Positions 54,198 through 63,476 of a stretch of 64,000 nucleotides of DNA are shown here, in pieces. How positions within the stretch are numbered: the first letter of the stretch is position 1; the number at the start of each line of letters is the position of its first letter. This stretch comes from Roseobacter litoralis Och 149 (GTDB taxonomy: Bacteria; Pseudomonadota; Alphaproteobacteria; Rhodobacterales; Rhodobacteraceae), in NCBI RefSeq assembly GCF_000154785.2, contig NC_015730.1:3348001-3412000 (forward strand), written 5' to 3'. The translations under genes were made by a program, and so were the position numbers. Below the pieces are notes generated by a model, which had not been told where the DNA came from, searched no databases, and saw only the letters and a list, made by a program, of their open reading frames with translations.

Positions 54198-55604
54198 TTA
54201 TGTATCCAGCTGCCGATCGGGCAATGTGCCGTCCCCTTTGGGCAGCGTAATGGTGAAACACGTGCCGTCCGGTCCGGTCCACGCCAAATCAAGGATACCG
54301 CCGTGACCTTTGACGAGCTCGGCGGAAATCGCGAGCCCAAGGCCTGATCCTCCTTTGCGCGCGCCGCCTTGGAAAGGAGCAAACAGGAACTCCTGCGCTT
54401 TTGGGGGCAAACCCGGACCTGTGTCTGCGACATCGAGATACCAGGCACCCACGTCCTCCCTGCCCTCGATGTTGATCTGTCCCGGCTGACTGGTCGCAGT
54501 GATGGCCTGACGTGCGTTTCGCATCAGGTTTGCAATGACACGGTAAAGCTGCTCCGGGTCTGCACGCACCATCATCATTGCGGGGACTTTACAGACGATC
54601 TCTACATCATGATCACCGATCGCCAGCACCTCCCCATCGATCACTTCATCAACAAGATCGCGCAGCGCAAGCCGCGTGAGCGTCGGGCTTGGTTCTTCGG
54701 CCTTGCCAAACGCCAGCGTACTTTCGCACAGATGAACTGCCCGTGTGATCGAGCCCACCAGCTTGGGAGCCATCCGCTTGACGGTCGGATCCTCGCTCAT
54801 CTCGATCCGGTCCGTGAATAGCTGAGCCGAGGTCAGGATATTGCGCAGATCGTGGCTGATCTTGCTCACAGCACTACCCAGCTGCGCCAGCCGCTCCTTT
54901 TGGCGCAAGGCCTGCGTCAGGTCGGTTTCCAGCTTTTGCAACGCTTCTTCGGCTTCGCGCAACTCGGTCACACTGGCAGAGGGCACAATAATGCGGCGCG
55001 CATCTTCGGGGGCTGCGGCGTAATTCTGCATGTCCCCCACCACCCGTTTGATCGGCTTGAGCAACAGTGCCCGCATCGCCACGAACAGCAAAGAGGCGGT
55101 GATAACCGAAATCACAGCCGAGAGGATCAGAATACGGATGCCATAATCTATCATCGTCATCCGCAATGGATCAGTCTCCATCGTGATTTCGATCAGCAGG
55201 CCCGCATCCCGCACAGGCGCCCCGATCACGCGGATCACCTCGTTTTGCGGTGAGACAAAACGTGCCAGCGCATCGCGGATCAAGACCACAGCGGAGTTGT
55301 CTCGCATGTCATATGTGGCCGCGATGGCTTGCGGCATATCGGAGGACAGCACGAGTTGGCGCACCTGATCGCGACGCAGCACCACATTGAAAACGCCCGC
55401 GTTTTCCAGCAGCTCCTTTTCCAGCTCGCCGTCAAGCATATCATCCGCCAGCAGGGCCAGCGACGCGATCTGCGCCCGCTCCAGCTTATTGTTGAGATAA
55501 TCCTCGCGGAACCGCGCGATCGAGGGCACAAAAATCAGGACTTCTGCAATCATCACAAAGATGGTTGTCAGAATGATGAGACGACCTGAAAGCGAATTGA
55601 ACAT
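54198..55604 (-). CDS. Membrane sensor histidine kinase
   Basis: The 468-residue protein has a transmembrane segment near residues 8-28 and another near 155-180, bounding a periplasmic sensor of about 120 residues. A HAMP-like stretch follows, then the H-box VSKISHDLRNILTSAQ, the N-box NLMRNARQA, G1 VADTGPGLP and G2 GGSGLGLAISAELVKGHGG. It probably autophosphorylates on the His of SHDLRN. No response regulator gene lies next to it, so the partner is elsewhere. The gene is monocistronic and follows the tRNA and spacer. Confidence 0.92.
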   Translation of the reverse strand: MFNSLSGRLIILTTIFVMIAEVLIFVPSIARFREDYLNNKLERAQIASLALLADDMLDGELEKELLENAGVFNVVLRRDQVRQLVLSSDMPQAIAATYDMRDNSAVVLIRDALARFVSPQNEVIRVIGAPVRDAGLLIEITMETDPLRMTMIDYGIRILILSAVISVITASLLFVAMRALLLKPIKRVVGDMQNYAAAPEDARRIIVPSASVTELREAEEALQKLETDLTQALRQKERLAQLGSAVSKISHDLRNILTSAQLFTDRIEMSEDPTVKRMAPKLVGSITRAVHLCESTLAFGKAEEPSPTLTRLALRDLVDEVIDGEVLAIGDHDVEIVCKVPAMMMVRADPEQLYRVIANLMRNARQAITATSQPGQINIEGREDVGAWYLDVADTGPGLPPKAQEFLFAPFQGGARKGGSGLGLAISAELVKGHGGILDLAWTGPDGTCFTITLPKGDGTLPDRQLDT

Positions 55605-55615
55605 ATGTCAGATTT

Positions 55616-57034
55616 TCACGGGATGTAGCGTTGAACAAGCCCCACGATCTTTTTGACCTTGGGATTGTCGAAAAGTCGCGGACTGTAATAGGCCCCTGCG
55701 GCGCGTTTGTTGATCTCTCCGATGGTGGGATAGGGGGCGACCATGGCGGCGATCTGGCTCATCTTCATACGGTTGGCCAGCGCCAGCGCCCAGAGGTTGA
55801 TCAACTCGTCCGCCTGATACCCGACGATGGACGCGCCCACCGGTCTGCCCTTGTGCACCATCAGCTTGATGAACCCTGTGGTCTTGCGCTCTGCAATGGC
55901 GCGATCATTATGGGCATAGTCAAAGCGCACGACCTCCAGAGCGGTCCCATGTTCCTTGCGCGCCTGTGCTTCGGTCAATCCGACCTGCGCCAGTTCAGGC
56001 TCCGTATAGGTCGCCCATGGGATGTGGGACACCTTGGCCTTTGACGGCAGTCCAAAGAGCATGGATCGGATGATCACACCCGCATGATACCCCGCCACAT
56101 GCGTAAACTGCAGCCCGCCTGCCACATCGCCAATGGCATAGACCTTGCGGTTGCTGGTGCGCATACCTGCATCTACCTCAATTCCGTTTCCCTTGGCTTT
56201 GATCTTGCCTGCCTCGAGCCCGAGGTTGTCAATATTCGCCTTGCGCCCCACGGCCATCAAAAGATGCGTGCCTGCAATCGTTTCGCCAGTTTCACTGATA
56301 ACTTCGATCGCACCTGCCGCCCCTTTGATCTGTGCTGCCTTGGTCTGTTCCCTGATCATGACGCCTTCCGCGCGCAGACTGTCCAGAACGACCGCCGCCA
56401 GTTCGGGATCATCTTTGCCCAAGGCCTGTGCCCCTTCGATCACGGTCACGCTGCAGCCAAGACGGATGTGCGCCTGTGCCATTTCCATGCCAATCGGGCC
56501 GCCGCCAATGATCAGCAGATGTTCTGGCTTGTCGCGCAGATCGAAAATTGTTTCGTTTGTCTCGAAAGGCACATCGCTCAGCCCCGGGATCGGCGGCACC
56601 AGCGGTGATGAGCCTGTGGCGATCACGATACGGCGGGCGGTGATCACCGTCTCGCCCGCCTGCACCTCAGTGGGCGAGATAAAACACCCGTACTCACGGA
56701 TGACGTTGATGCCAAAACCTTCGAACCGCTCCTGACTGTCGACCGGCGCAATTTGCGCAATGACGTCGTGCACGTGGTCCTTGGTGGCGGCATAATCAGC
56801 CGCACCCGAGCCATTGGCGACGCCATATTGCGACGCGTGGCGCTGGCTTTGCGCCGCCTTGCCACTGGCAATCAGCGCCTTGGACGGAACGCAGCCGAAA
56901 TTCAGACAATCGCCACCCATCTTATGCCCTTCGAGCAGCACAACATCAGCCCCCATCTGGGCGGCACCCGCGGCGACAGATAAACCACCCGACCCGGCGC
57001 CGATGATCAGGACATCGGTTTTGATACGTTTCAT
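55616..57034 (-). CDS. FAD-dependent pyridine-nucleotide-disulfide oxidoreductase
   Basis: The 472-residue protein has an N-terminal FAD site (VLIIGAGSGGLSVAAGAAQ), the redox-active CysxxxxCys in GGDCLNFGCVPSKAL near residue 45, the NAD site LLIIGGGPIGMEMAQAH and YAIGDVAGGLQFTHVA. The C-terminal dimer domain ends YSPRLFDNPKVKKIVGL. It resembles mercuric-reductase-like proteins (no N-terminal HMA or second Cys pair seen) and dihydrolipoamide dehydrogenases. The ATG follows the VTT-protein stop, with the coding regions one base apart. The true substrate is unknown; a redox or membrane-linked role with the VTT protein is likely. Confidence 0.88.
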   Translation of the reverse strand: MKRIKTDVLIIGAGSGGLSVAAGAAQMGADVVLLEGHKMGGDCLNFGCVPSKALIASGKAAQSQRHASQYGVANGSGAADYAATKDHVHDVIAQIAPVDSQERFEGFGINVIREYGCFISPTEVQAGETVITARRIVIATGSSPLVPPIPGLSDVPFETNETIFDLRDKPEHLLIIGGGPIGMEMAQAHIRLGCSVTVIEGAQALGKDDPELAAVVLDSLRAEGVMIREQTKAAQIKGAAGAIEVISETGETIAGTHLLMAVGRKANIDNLGLEAGKIKAKGNGIEVDAGMRTSNRKVYAIGDVAGGLQFTHVAGYHAGVIIRSMLFGLPSKAKVSHIPWATYTEPELAQVGLTEAQARKEHGTALEVVRFDYAHNDRAIAERKTTGFIKLMVHKGRPVGASIVGYQADELINLWALALANRMKMSQIAAMVAPYPTIGEINKRAAGAYYSPRLFDNPKVKKIVGLVQRYIP

Positions 57035-57035
57035 G

Positions 57036-57767
57036 TCAGAGGTCTTTCTTGCCAGTGATGGCCTTGATGAGGACGGGAAGCACCGATAGCGCACTCAGCC
57101 CCAGGATCGGCAGTAAAATATGCGGTTCAAAGATGATGCCGAGGTTGGGCGTCTCGCCTCGGGCGAACACCTCACCCAGCCCCGCACCCACCGATGAATA
57201 CACAAGCGAGCCGGGGATAATCCCCAGAAAGGTCGAGATGACATAGCGATGCAGCGGCACCGCCAGAAAAGCGGGAACGAGGTTGGCCACGAAGAACGGC
57301 ACCACAGGCACCAGCCGCATGAAAAACAACATCGACCACTGATTTTCATCCAGCCCCTTGGCAATCTTGCCCACGGTGCCATCGGCTGCATCCATCCGCG
57401 CCTTGAGCTTTTCACCCAAACCGTTCCGCGCGGCCAGAAAAATGACCGTCGCCCCCAGCGTCGCGGCCGTGACGCTTAGCGCGGAGCCGCCAAACGTGCC
57501 GAACAGAAAGCCGCCCGTCAGCGTTGCGATCAATGCGCCAGGCAGTGAGAATGCAACGATCACAACATAGGTCAGCAGAAAGCCCAGCACGGTTACCGCG
57601 AAGTTACTGTCGCGCACCGCAATCAGCGCCTCACGATTGTCGCGCAATGCCTCGAACGAGAGGTAGTCCTTGAGCGTGAACGCACCAACGGCTGCCACCA
57701 ACAGTATAAGGAGCAGTGGCAAGCGGCGCGTCCAGCCGGATTTTTGGGTTTGTGTCATCTCAAGCAT
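57036..57767 (-). CDS. TVP38/TMEM64 (VTT-domain) membrane protein
   Basis: The 243-residue protein from the ATG behind AAAGGTGA has several hydrophobic segments and the VTT core: AFSLPGALIATLTGGFLFGTFGGSALSV, ARNGLGEKLKARM, FFMRLVPVVPFFVANLVPAFLAVPLHRYVISTFLGIIPGSLVYSSVG. These proteins act in lipid scrambling or membrane transport. It is cotranscribed with a flavin disulfide reductase, a pair often seen in proteobacteria. The function in this pair is not established. Confidence 0.87.
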   Translation of the reverse strand: MLEMTQTQKSGWTRRLPLLLILLVAAVGAFTLKDYLSFEALRDNREALIAVRDSNFAVTVLGFLLTYVVIVAFSLPGALIATLTGGFLFGTFGGSALSVTAATLGATVIFLAARNGLGEKLKARMDAADGTVGKIAKGLDENQWSMLFFMRLVPVVPFFVANLVPAFLAVPLHRYVISTFLGIIPGSLVYSSVGAGLGEVFARGETPNLGIIFEPHILLPILGLSALSVLPVLIKAITGKKDL

Positions 57768-57969
57768 TACTGTCACCTTTTGCAGCCCGGTTGCAATTGA
57801 CACTTTACATGACGCTTGGGCCGACGTGGCGATAGCCCCCTCACGCGCGCTTGATGTGGCGTGACAGGCATGGACGGTTTTACCCTGCGTCACGCCGGTT
57901 CTTGAAACATCTTCATTGCCCGCGTGGTCGAATTATTGCAAAACGGTGCAAATATCCCGGCGTGAGGGT

Positions 57970-57996
57970 TTGACTTGCCGTCAGATGCGCTTTAGA
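57970..57996 (+). promoter_or_regulatory. Candidate rpmH promoter
   Basis: TTGACT at 57970-57975 and TTTAGA at 57991-57996 resemble -35 and -10 boxes, though the 15-bp spacer is short. They lie about 75-100 bp upstream of rpmH. Weakly supported. Confidence 0.3.
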
Positions 57997-58068
57997 CGAC
58001 GGGCTTCGAATATGACCGGATGCGGGGCGATTCCGCCACGCTCCGAAGTTTAAAATGGAGACGGAGCG

Positions 58069-58203
58069 ATGAAACGCACCTTTCAACCTTCAAACCTCGT
58101 GCGCAAGCGGCGCCACGGTTTTCGTGCACGTATGGCCACCAAAGCAGGCCGCAAGATCTTGAACGCACGCCGTGCACATGGCCGCAAGTCGCTAAGCGCC
58201 TGA
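58069..58203 (+). CDS. rpmH: 50S ribosomal protein L34
   Basis: The 44-residue protein is [20 protein letters not shown] followed by the remaining basic residues ending GRKSLSA. The sequence is the canonical L34. It is followed by rnpA as in nearly all bacteria. A GGAGACGGAG ribosome site precedes it. Confidence 0.97.
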   Translation: MKRTFQPSNLVRKRRHGFRARMATKAGRKILNARRAHGRKSLSA

Positions 58204-58228
58204 TCTGATCCCAACGGGGTCACGATAG

Positions 58229-58642
58229 ATGATGCCGCTGCATGTCAAACCTTTGAAATCAACCGCCAAAGGGGCTCCCCTTCCGGCGGTTTCTTCAGGT
58301 CTGACGCGGATTACAAAGCGATCCGATTTTTTGCGCGCGGCCCGTGCGCCGCGTGTTGTCACCCCCGGCTTCATCCTTCAGATGCGTAAGCGCACGCCAA
58401 GCGAAGCGGAGGGCATCCGCGTCGGGTTCACCTGTTCCAAAAAGGTCGGCAATGCAGTCGCGCGGAACCGCGCCAAACGCCGCCTGCGCGAGATCGCGCG
58501 GCTCACGCTGACCGATCATGGTCAGCAGGGTGTCGATTATGTTTTCATCGGACGCGCTAAAGAGACGGCGCAGCGGTCGTTTTCCCAGTTGATGGATGAT
58601 CTTGGCGTCGCGTTGGACAAACTGCACAAAGCGCCAAGGTGA
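58229..58642 (+). CDS. rnpA: Ribonuclease P protein component
   Basis: The 137-residue protein shows the RNase P basic signature: FTCSKKVGNAVARNRAKRRLREIAR, preceded by KRSDFLRAAR. It binds the RNase P RNA and helps mature tRNA 5' ends. Overlap with yidD as GTGA shows coupling. The first 25 residues are poorly conserved, so either of the two adjacent ATGs may be the start. Confidence 0.95.
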   Translation: MMPLHVKPLKSTAKGAPLPAVSSGLTRITKRSDFLRAARAPRVVTPGFILQMRKRTPSEAEGIRVGFTCSKKVGNAVARNRAKRRLREIARLTLTDHGQQGVDYVFIGRAKETAQRSFSQLMDDLGVALDKLHKAPR

Positions 58643-58875
58643 GCCCGCTGGCCCATCTCTTTGCGCTGCCTGTGCGCGCGTATCGACTGATTTTCAGCCC
58701 ATGGGTCGGATACAACTGTCGTTACCAACCAACCTGCAGCGCCTACGCCCTCGAAGCTTTGCAAAAGCACGGGGGCTTGGTCGGTGCTTGGCTGACGCTG
58801 CGGCGCATTTTGCGTTGCCACCCGTGGGGGAAATGCGGCTATGACCCCGTGCCCGAACGTTCGCGCAAACCCTGA
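58639..58875 (+). CDS. yidD: Membrane protein insertion efficiency factor YidD
   Basis: The 78-residue protein begins GTG and reads MSPLAHLFALPVRAYRLIFS, then YQPTCSAYALEALQKHGG, the YidD signature with conserved Cys, and CHPWGKCGYDPVP. It aids YidC-dependent insertion and lies in the conserved rnpA-yidD order. Confidence 0.94.
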   Translation: MSPLAHLFALPVRAYRLIFSPWVGYNCRYQPTCSAYALEALQKHGGLVGAWLTLRRILRCHPWGKCGYDPVPERSRKP

Positions 58876-58991
58876 CCCTGTAATCCAAGGCGCCAACCCT
58901 TGCCATTGGGCAAAATTCACGGATATCGAGGCTCTTTTGGTTCATCTGTTCCCGCGGTATAGAACGTCAAGCCAACCACAGGACGCCGCTG

Positions 58992-59816
58992 ATGCTCGAT
59001 CATTCAGATGAAATTCACCCGCTTTTTGACGGGGCACCCAAGACAACTGAATTTCGCAAGCTGCGCAAGCGTCTCGTGAGGCAGGCGCGCGAAGCGATTG
59101 ATCGCTATGGGATGATCGAAAAAGGCGCAAAATGGCTGGTCTGTCTGTCCGGCGGGAAAGACAGCTACACCCTACTCGCGGTCCTTTACGAATTGAAATG
59201 GCGCGGATTGCTGCCGGTTGAACTGCTCGCGTGCAATCTGGATCAGGGACAGCCGGGTTTCCCAGCGACCGTTTTGCCCGCTTTTCTGGAAAAGATGGGC
59301 GTGCCGCACCGTGTTGAATATCAGGACACCTATTCCATCGTGATGGATAAAGTGCCTGAAGGGCGGACGCTTTGCGCGCTTTGTTCTCGCCTGAGGCGCG
59401 GTCACTTGTATCGTATCGCGCGCGAAGAGGGGTGTTCCGCTGTCGTTCTTGGGCACCACCGCGACGACATACTCGAGACATTTCTCATGAACCTCTTTCA
59501 TGGTGGGCGGCTGGCAACAATGCCGCCAAAACTGGTGAACGAAGAAGGTGATTTATTCGTTTACCGCCCGCTTGCGCATGTCAGTGAAGTCGATTGCGAT
59601 CGGTTTTCGACGGCAATGGACTATCCGATCATCCCTTGCGATTTATGCGGCAGTCAGGATGGCTTGCAGCGCCAACAGGTCAAGGCCATCCTTGAGGGTT
59701 GGGAGAAAAACAGCCCCGGACGCCGGCAGGTCATGTTCAAGGCACTGACGCATGCACGCCCGTCGCACCTTTTGGACACGGAGTTGTTCGACTTTCTCGG
59801 TCTAATGCGAAAATAA
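58992..59816 (+). CDS. ttcA: tRNA 2-thiocytidine biosynthesis protein TtcA
   Basis: The 274-residue protein has the PP-loop [16 protein letters not shown] near residue 54 and two CxxC motifs, [10 protein letters not shown] and [11 protein letters not shown], that bind the iron-sulfur cluster of TtcA. It thiolates C32 of certain tRNAs, including tRNA-Arg. It lies between yidD and yidC on the same strand. The start ATG is 116 bp after yidD. Confidence 0.94.
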   Translation: MLDHSDEIHPLFDGAPKTTEFRKLRKRLVRQAREAIDRYGMIEKGAKWLVCLSGGKDSYTLLAVLYELKWRGLLPVELLACNLDQGQPGFPATVLPAFLEKMGVPHRVEYQDTYSIVMDKVPEGRTLCALCSRLRRGHLYRIAREEGCSAVVLGHHRDDILETFLMNLFHGGRLATMPPKLVNEEGDLFVYRPLAHVSEVDCDRFSTAMDYPIIPCDLCGSQDGLQRQQVKAILEGWEKNSPGRRQVMFKALTHARPSHLLDTELFDFLGLMRK

Positions 59817-59935
59817 TTCAAGTTTTCTGCAATAGCGCAGTAATAATCATCCGGTTGTTAACCGAGACGTCATTCTGTTTGGGCTAGGTTTCTGTCGTTT
59901 ACTGCTGCGCAAAGCGCTTTTACGAGAGGGATGAC

Positions 59936-61483
59936 ATGTTCAAAGTGCTGGCAGAGGCCGTCGCCTCAGCACGAGTCCGACTTGGCGCATGTGTATTTAG
60001 CCCGAAAAGCCTCGCTCTCATTCCTGCAGTATGTCTCGGGCTGTATTGGTATGCTGGCGAAGTGGCGTTGATTGTCACTGCCTTGTTTTTTCCCGTACTC
60101 GTCATCCTGACCCGCGCAAAACCCCCAGAAGCTTCCACCCCGGTTACCCAAACTTCGGTGATGGGCATGATGCAGCGCGATGACTTTCAGGACATCGTGT
60201 TGCAAAGGTTCAAGGATGCGCGTGCGGACGGATTGATCTCTGCCGCTTTCCAGATTGAAATCGACGATCACACGGCGCTGGTTGAACGATATGGACAGAC
60301 CGCGGCTGATCTCATCTCCAAAACATCCGGCGACCGGATTGTTGCTGTAACGCGTGACAGGGATGCCGTCACGCATTTGGATACGTTCAAATACGCGGTA
60401 TGTCTTGAGCCGGTGCTTCGGATGGATCTTGAACTGTGCATCCAGCTTGCAGGCAGGATTCAGGCCGCTCTGGAAGAACCCATACCCGTCGATGGCATCT
60501 CGGTTCATGTTACCAGTTCAGTGGGATTTTGCCAGCAAACAAAGGTGATTTCGCGCTCTGGCGACGCGTGGTTGGCAGCGGCAGGCCACGCGCTCAGGGA
60601 GGCTCATCTGAACGGCCCCGGAGCGGTACGCGCCTACTCAGACAAAATGCAACGTAAGTCAGAAATTCGCGCAGAACAGCGCGAAGAAGTCGTTCAGGCG
60701 CTGGAAAAAGGGCAAATTCGACCTTGGTTCCAGCCTCAGATATCGACTGACACGGGACTTGTCACCGGATTTGAAGCCCTCGCAAGATGGAACCACCCTA
60801 ATCGTGGCATGGTTTCACCGGCTGCCTTTCTGACCGCCATTGAACAGGCCGGGATGCTGGAAAAGCTCGCGGAAGTCATGATGTTCCATGCGTTCACCGC
60901 CCTGAAAGCATGGGACAGCGCTGGCGTGCACGTGCCGCAGGTTGGTGTGAACTTTGCGGGCCCGGAATTAAGCAATCCCAAACTTGTCGACAAAATAACC
61001 TGGGAGCTGGACAGGTTTGATCTTGCCCCGGAACGCCTGGCCGTCGAGGTTCTGGAAACCGTTGTTGCAAATTCGCCGGACGACACAATCACGCGCAACA
61101 TCAATGGCCTGAGCAGACTTGGCTGCCGGATTGACCTTGATGATTTCGGCACGGGGCACGCATCCATTTCATCCATTCGCCGGTTTTCCGTAAGCAGAAT
61201 CAAAATAGATCGCTCTTTTGTCATAAAAGCGGACCGCGACCCTGAACAACAACGCATGATCAGCGCTATCCTGACTATGGCAGAGCGGCTTGAGGTGGAA
61301 ACACTGGCCGAAGGCGTCGAATCTGCCGGCGAACACGCTTTGCTTGCTCAACTGGGCTGCGATCATGTGCAAGGCTTCGGGATCGGGAAACCAATGCCGT
61401 TTGACCAAACGCTGGATTGGATCGCCAATCACAACGCAAAACTGCAAGCGACGCCACAGATCCTGACCAACAAGTCCCGTTAA
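59936..61483 (+). CDS. EAL-domain c-di-GMP phosphodiesterase with degenerate GGDEF domain
   Basis: The 515-residue protein has two hydrophobic segments near residues 25-60, a GGDEF-like domain in which the signature region reads DTFKYAV, so it is inactive, and an intact EAL domain. The EAL part has GFEALARW, VNFAGPELS, DLDDFGTGHAS, IKIDRSFV, AEGVES and GFGIGKPM. A phosphodiesterase lowering c-di-GMP is expected, with the GGDEF part as a sensor or regulator. It is an extra gene between ttcA and yidC. Confidence 0.9.
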   Translation: MFKVLAEAVASARVRLGACVFSPKSLALIPAVCLGLYWYAGEVALIVTALFFPVLVILTRAKPPEASTPVTQTSVMGMMQRDDFQDIVLQRFKDARADGLISAAFQIEIDDHTALVERYGQTAADLISKTSGDRIVAVTRDRDAVTHLDTFKYAVCLEPVLRMDLELCIQLAGRIQAALEEPIPVDGISVHVTSSVGFCQQTKVISRSGDAWLAAAGHALREAHLNGPGAVRAYSDKMQRKSEIRAEQREEVVQALEKGQIRPWFQPQISTDTGLVTGFEALARWNHPNRGMVSPAAFLTAIEQAGMLEKLAEVMMFHAFTALKAWDSAGVHVPQVGVNFAGPELSNPKLVDKITWELDRFDLAPERLAVEVLETVVANSPDDTITRNINGLSRLGCRIDLDDFGTGHASISSIRRFSVSRIKIDRSFVIKADRDPEQQRMISAILTMAERLEVETLAEGVESAGEHALLAQLGCDHVQGFGIGKPMPFDQTLDWIANHNAKLQATPQILTNKSR

Positions 61484-61655
61484 AACGGCTCATTTCGGCA
61501 AACCGAAACGCTCTGCCACCCGTCCAAACACAAGCAAGCGCTGCTGCAAGCGACGATCGGTAGCAGATCATGGGGAAAACCTCGAATCTGCTTGACCTTT
61601 GTGCCGACACTCTGTTGAACCACGCTGATACTCAACAGAGCAGGTGGCTGCCCCG

Positions 61656-63476
61656 ATGGACGACCAAAACAAGAACCTAATTCTTGCAACAGCACTCAGT
61701 TTCGTTGTGATTCTGGTGTGGTTTGTTCTATTCCCCCCACCCGAACCTGAGATACCGCTCACCAGTGAGACCTCCACGGAGCTGACACCCGATGCTGCCA
61801 CAGGCAGCCTGCCATCCGTGACATCCGACACCGCGCCATCCGTGGTGATCGAGGGCGAAACCCGCTCCGCAGCGCTTGAAGAAGCGCCACGCGTCGAAAT
61901 CGCCACGGATCGCCTGAAGGGCTCCATTTCACTGCTTGGCGGGCGGATCGACGATCTGTCGTTGAAAGACTACCGCGAAACCCAAGAGGACGATGCGGAT
62001 ATCGTTACGATGCTCTCCCCCGTGGGCAGCCCCGGGGCCTATTACGCCCTCTATGGCTGGGCTGCTGGCGCGGGCGTTGACCCATCCCAAGTGCCCGGCC
62101 CGGATACCGAATGGCAGGTCATCGACGGCGACATCCTCTCGGTTGACGCACCCATCACGCTGCAATGGAACAATGGCGCGGGCCTCTCCTTTACCCGCAT
62201 CATTGAGATTGACGACAACTACATGTTCGAGATCACGCAATCGGTGGCGAATACGTCGGATGCCCCGGTGACGGTGGCCCCCTACGGTATCCTTGCACGT
62301 CATGGTGAGCCGGCTGATCTGAAGAACTTCTTCATCCTGCATGAAGGCGTCGTCGCGATGGCAGATGGCGAGTTGACCGAAACCAACTGGGACGACATCC
62401 CGGAATTCCCGGTAGATCAAAGAGAAGGCGTGCCCGCAGAACGTATTGAAAACGTACTGAACGGCTGGATCGGCTTCACCGATCACTTCTGGATGTCGGT
62501 TCTGATCCCTGATCCAAGCGCCTCGGCAAGACTGACGACCAAATACCGCCCCCGTGCCGATATCTATCAGGCCGAAACCGTCCTTCCGGCGCAAACAGTG
62601 GCCCCGGGCACATCCGTGAGCGCCACAACCCAGCTTTTTGCAGGGGCAAAGGAATGGGAAACCATCCGCAATTATCAAACCGATGGCGTCGATCGTTTCA
62701 TCGACAGCATCGACTGGGGTTGGTTCTTTTTCCTGACCAAGCCGATCTTCTTTTTGCTGCATTACCTCAACGCGTTCATTGGCAATATGGGCTGGGCGAT
62801 TATCGGTCTGACCCTGATCATCAAGGCGATCCTGCTGCCGCTGGCCTATAAATCCTATGTCTCCATGGCGAAGATGAAAGAGCTTCAGCCGCAGATGGAA
62901 AAGCTGAAAGAAGAAGCTGGCGACGACCGTCAGAAGATGCAGCAAGGCATGATGGAGCTCTACAAGAAGGAAAAGGTAAACCCGGCTGCGGGCTGCCTGC
63001 CCATTTTGCTCCAGATCCCGATCTTCTTTTCGCTCTATAAGGTGATTTTCGTCACGATCGAACTGCGCCACGCGCCTTTCTTCGGGCCGTTTCAGGACCT
63101 CAGCGCGCCGGACCCCACGTCGATCATGAATTTCTATGGTCTGTTGCCGTTTGACGGGCCAGAGCCGGGGTCAATCATGGCGCTGATCTTCATCGGTATC
63201 CTGCCCCTTTTGCTGGGTATTTCGATGTGGATGCAGCAAAAACTCAACCCCGCCCCCACGGACCCGACACAACAGATGATCTTTGCATGGATGCCGTGGG
63301 TTTTCATGTTCATGCTCGGCGGTTTTGCCAGTGGCTTGGTCGTCTACTGGATCGCGAACAACACGATAACCTTCGCGCAACAGTATATGATCATGCGCAG
63401 CCAGGGGTATAAACCGGATGTGTTTGGCAACATAAAAGGCGGGTTTCAGAAGAAAACAAAACCCGACTCGAAATGA
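61656..63476 (+). CDS. yidC: Membrane protein insertase YidC
   Basis: The 606-residue protein starts MDDQNKNLILATALSFVVIL with the N-terminal membrane anchor, then a large periplasmic domain (residues about 60-340) and the five-helix conserved core containing NMGWAIIGLTLIIKAILLPLAYKSYVSM, KKEKVNPAAGCLPILLQIPIFFSLYKVI and the late GLVVYWIANNTITFAQQYMIM. It inserts membrane proteins with or without Sec. An upstream GTG four codons earlier is possible, but the ATG fits relatives. Confidence 0.96.
   Translation: MDDQNKNLILATALSFVVILVWFVLFPPPEPEIPLTSETSTELTPDAATGSLPSVTSDTAPSVVIEGETRSAALEEAPRVEIATDRLKGSISLLGGRIDDLSLKDYRETQEDDADIVTMLSPVGSPGAYYALYGWAAGAGVDPSQVPGPDTEWQVIDGDILSVDAPITLQWNNGAGLSFTRIIEIDDNYMFEITQSVANTSDAPVTVAPYGILARHGEPADLKNFFILHEGVVAMADGELTETNWDDIPEFPVDQREGVPAERIENVLNGWIGFTDHFWMSVLIPDPSASARLTTKYRPRADIYQAETVLPAQTVAPGTSVSATTQLFAGAKEWETIRNYQTDGVDRFIDSIDWGWFFFLTKPIFFLLHYLNAFIGNMGWAIIGLTLIIKAILLPLAYKSYVSMAKMKELQPQMEKLKEEAGDDRQKMQQGMMELYKKEKVNPAAGCLPILLQIPIFFSLYKVIFVTIELRHAPFFGPFQDLSAPDPTSIMNFYGLLPFDGPEPGSIMALIFIGILPLLLGISMWMQQKLNPAPTDPTQQMIFAWMPWVFMFMLGGFASGLVVYWIANNTITFAQQYMIMRSQGYKPDVFGNIKGGFQKKTKPDSK

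Noticed and set aside
59850..59865. CGGTT-GTT-AACCG hairpin after ttcA as terminator
   Set aside because: A five-base stem without a T tract is too weak to call.
61493..61508. TTTCGG-CAAA-CCGAAA hairpin after the EAL gene as terminator
   Set aside because: A clear six-base stem, but no T tract follows; not enough to assign terminator function.
61929..63071. 380-codon frame antisense to yidC
   Set aside because: yidC is unambiguous, and the antisense protein is His/Gln/Arg-rich with no motif.
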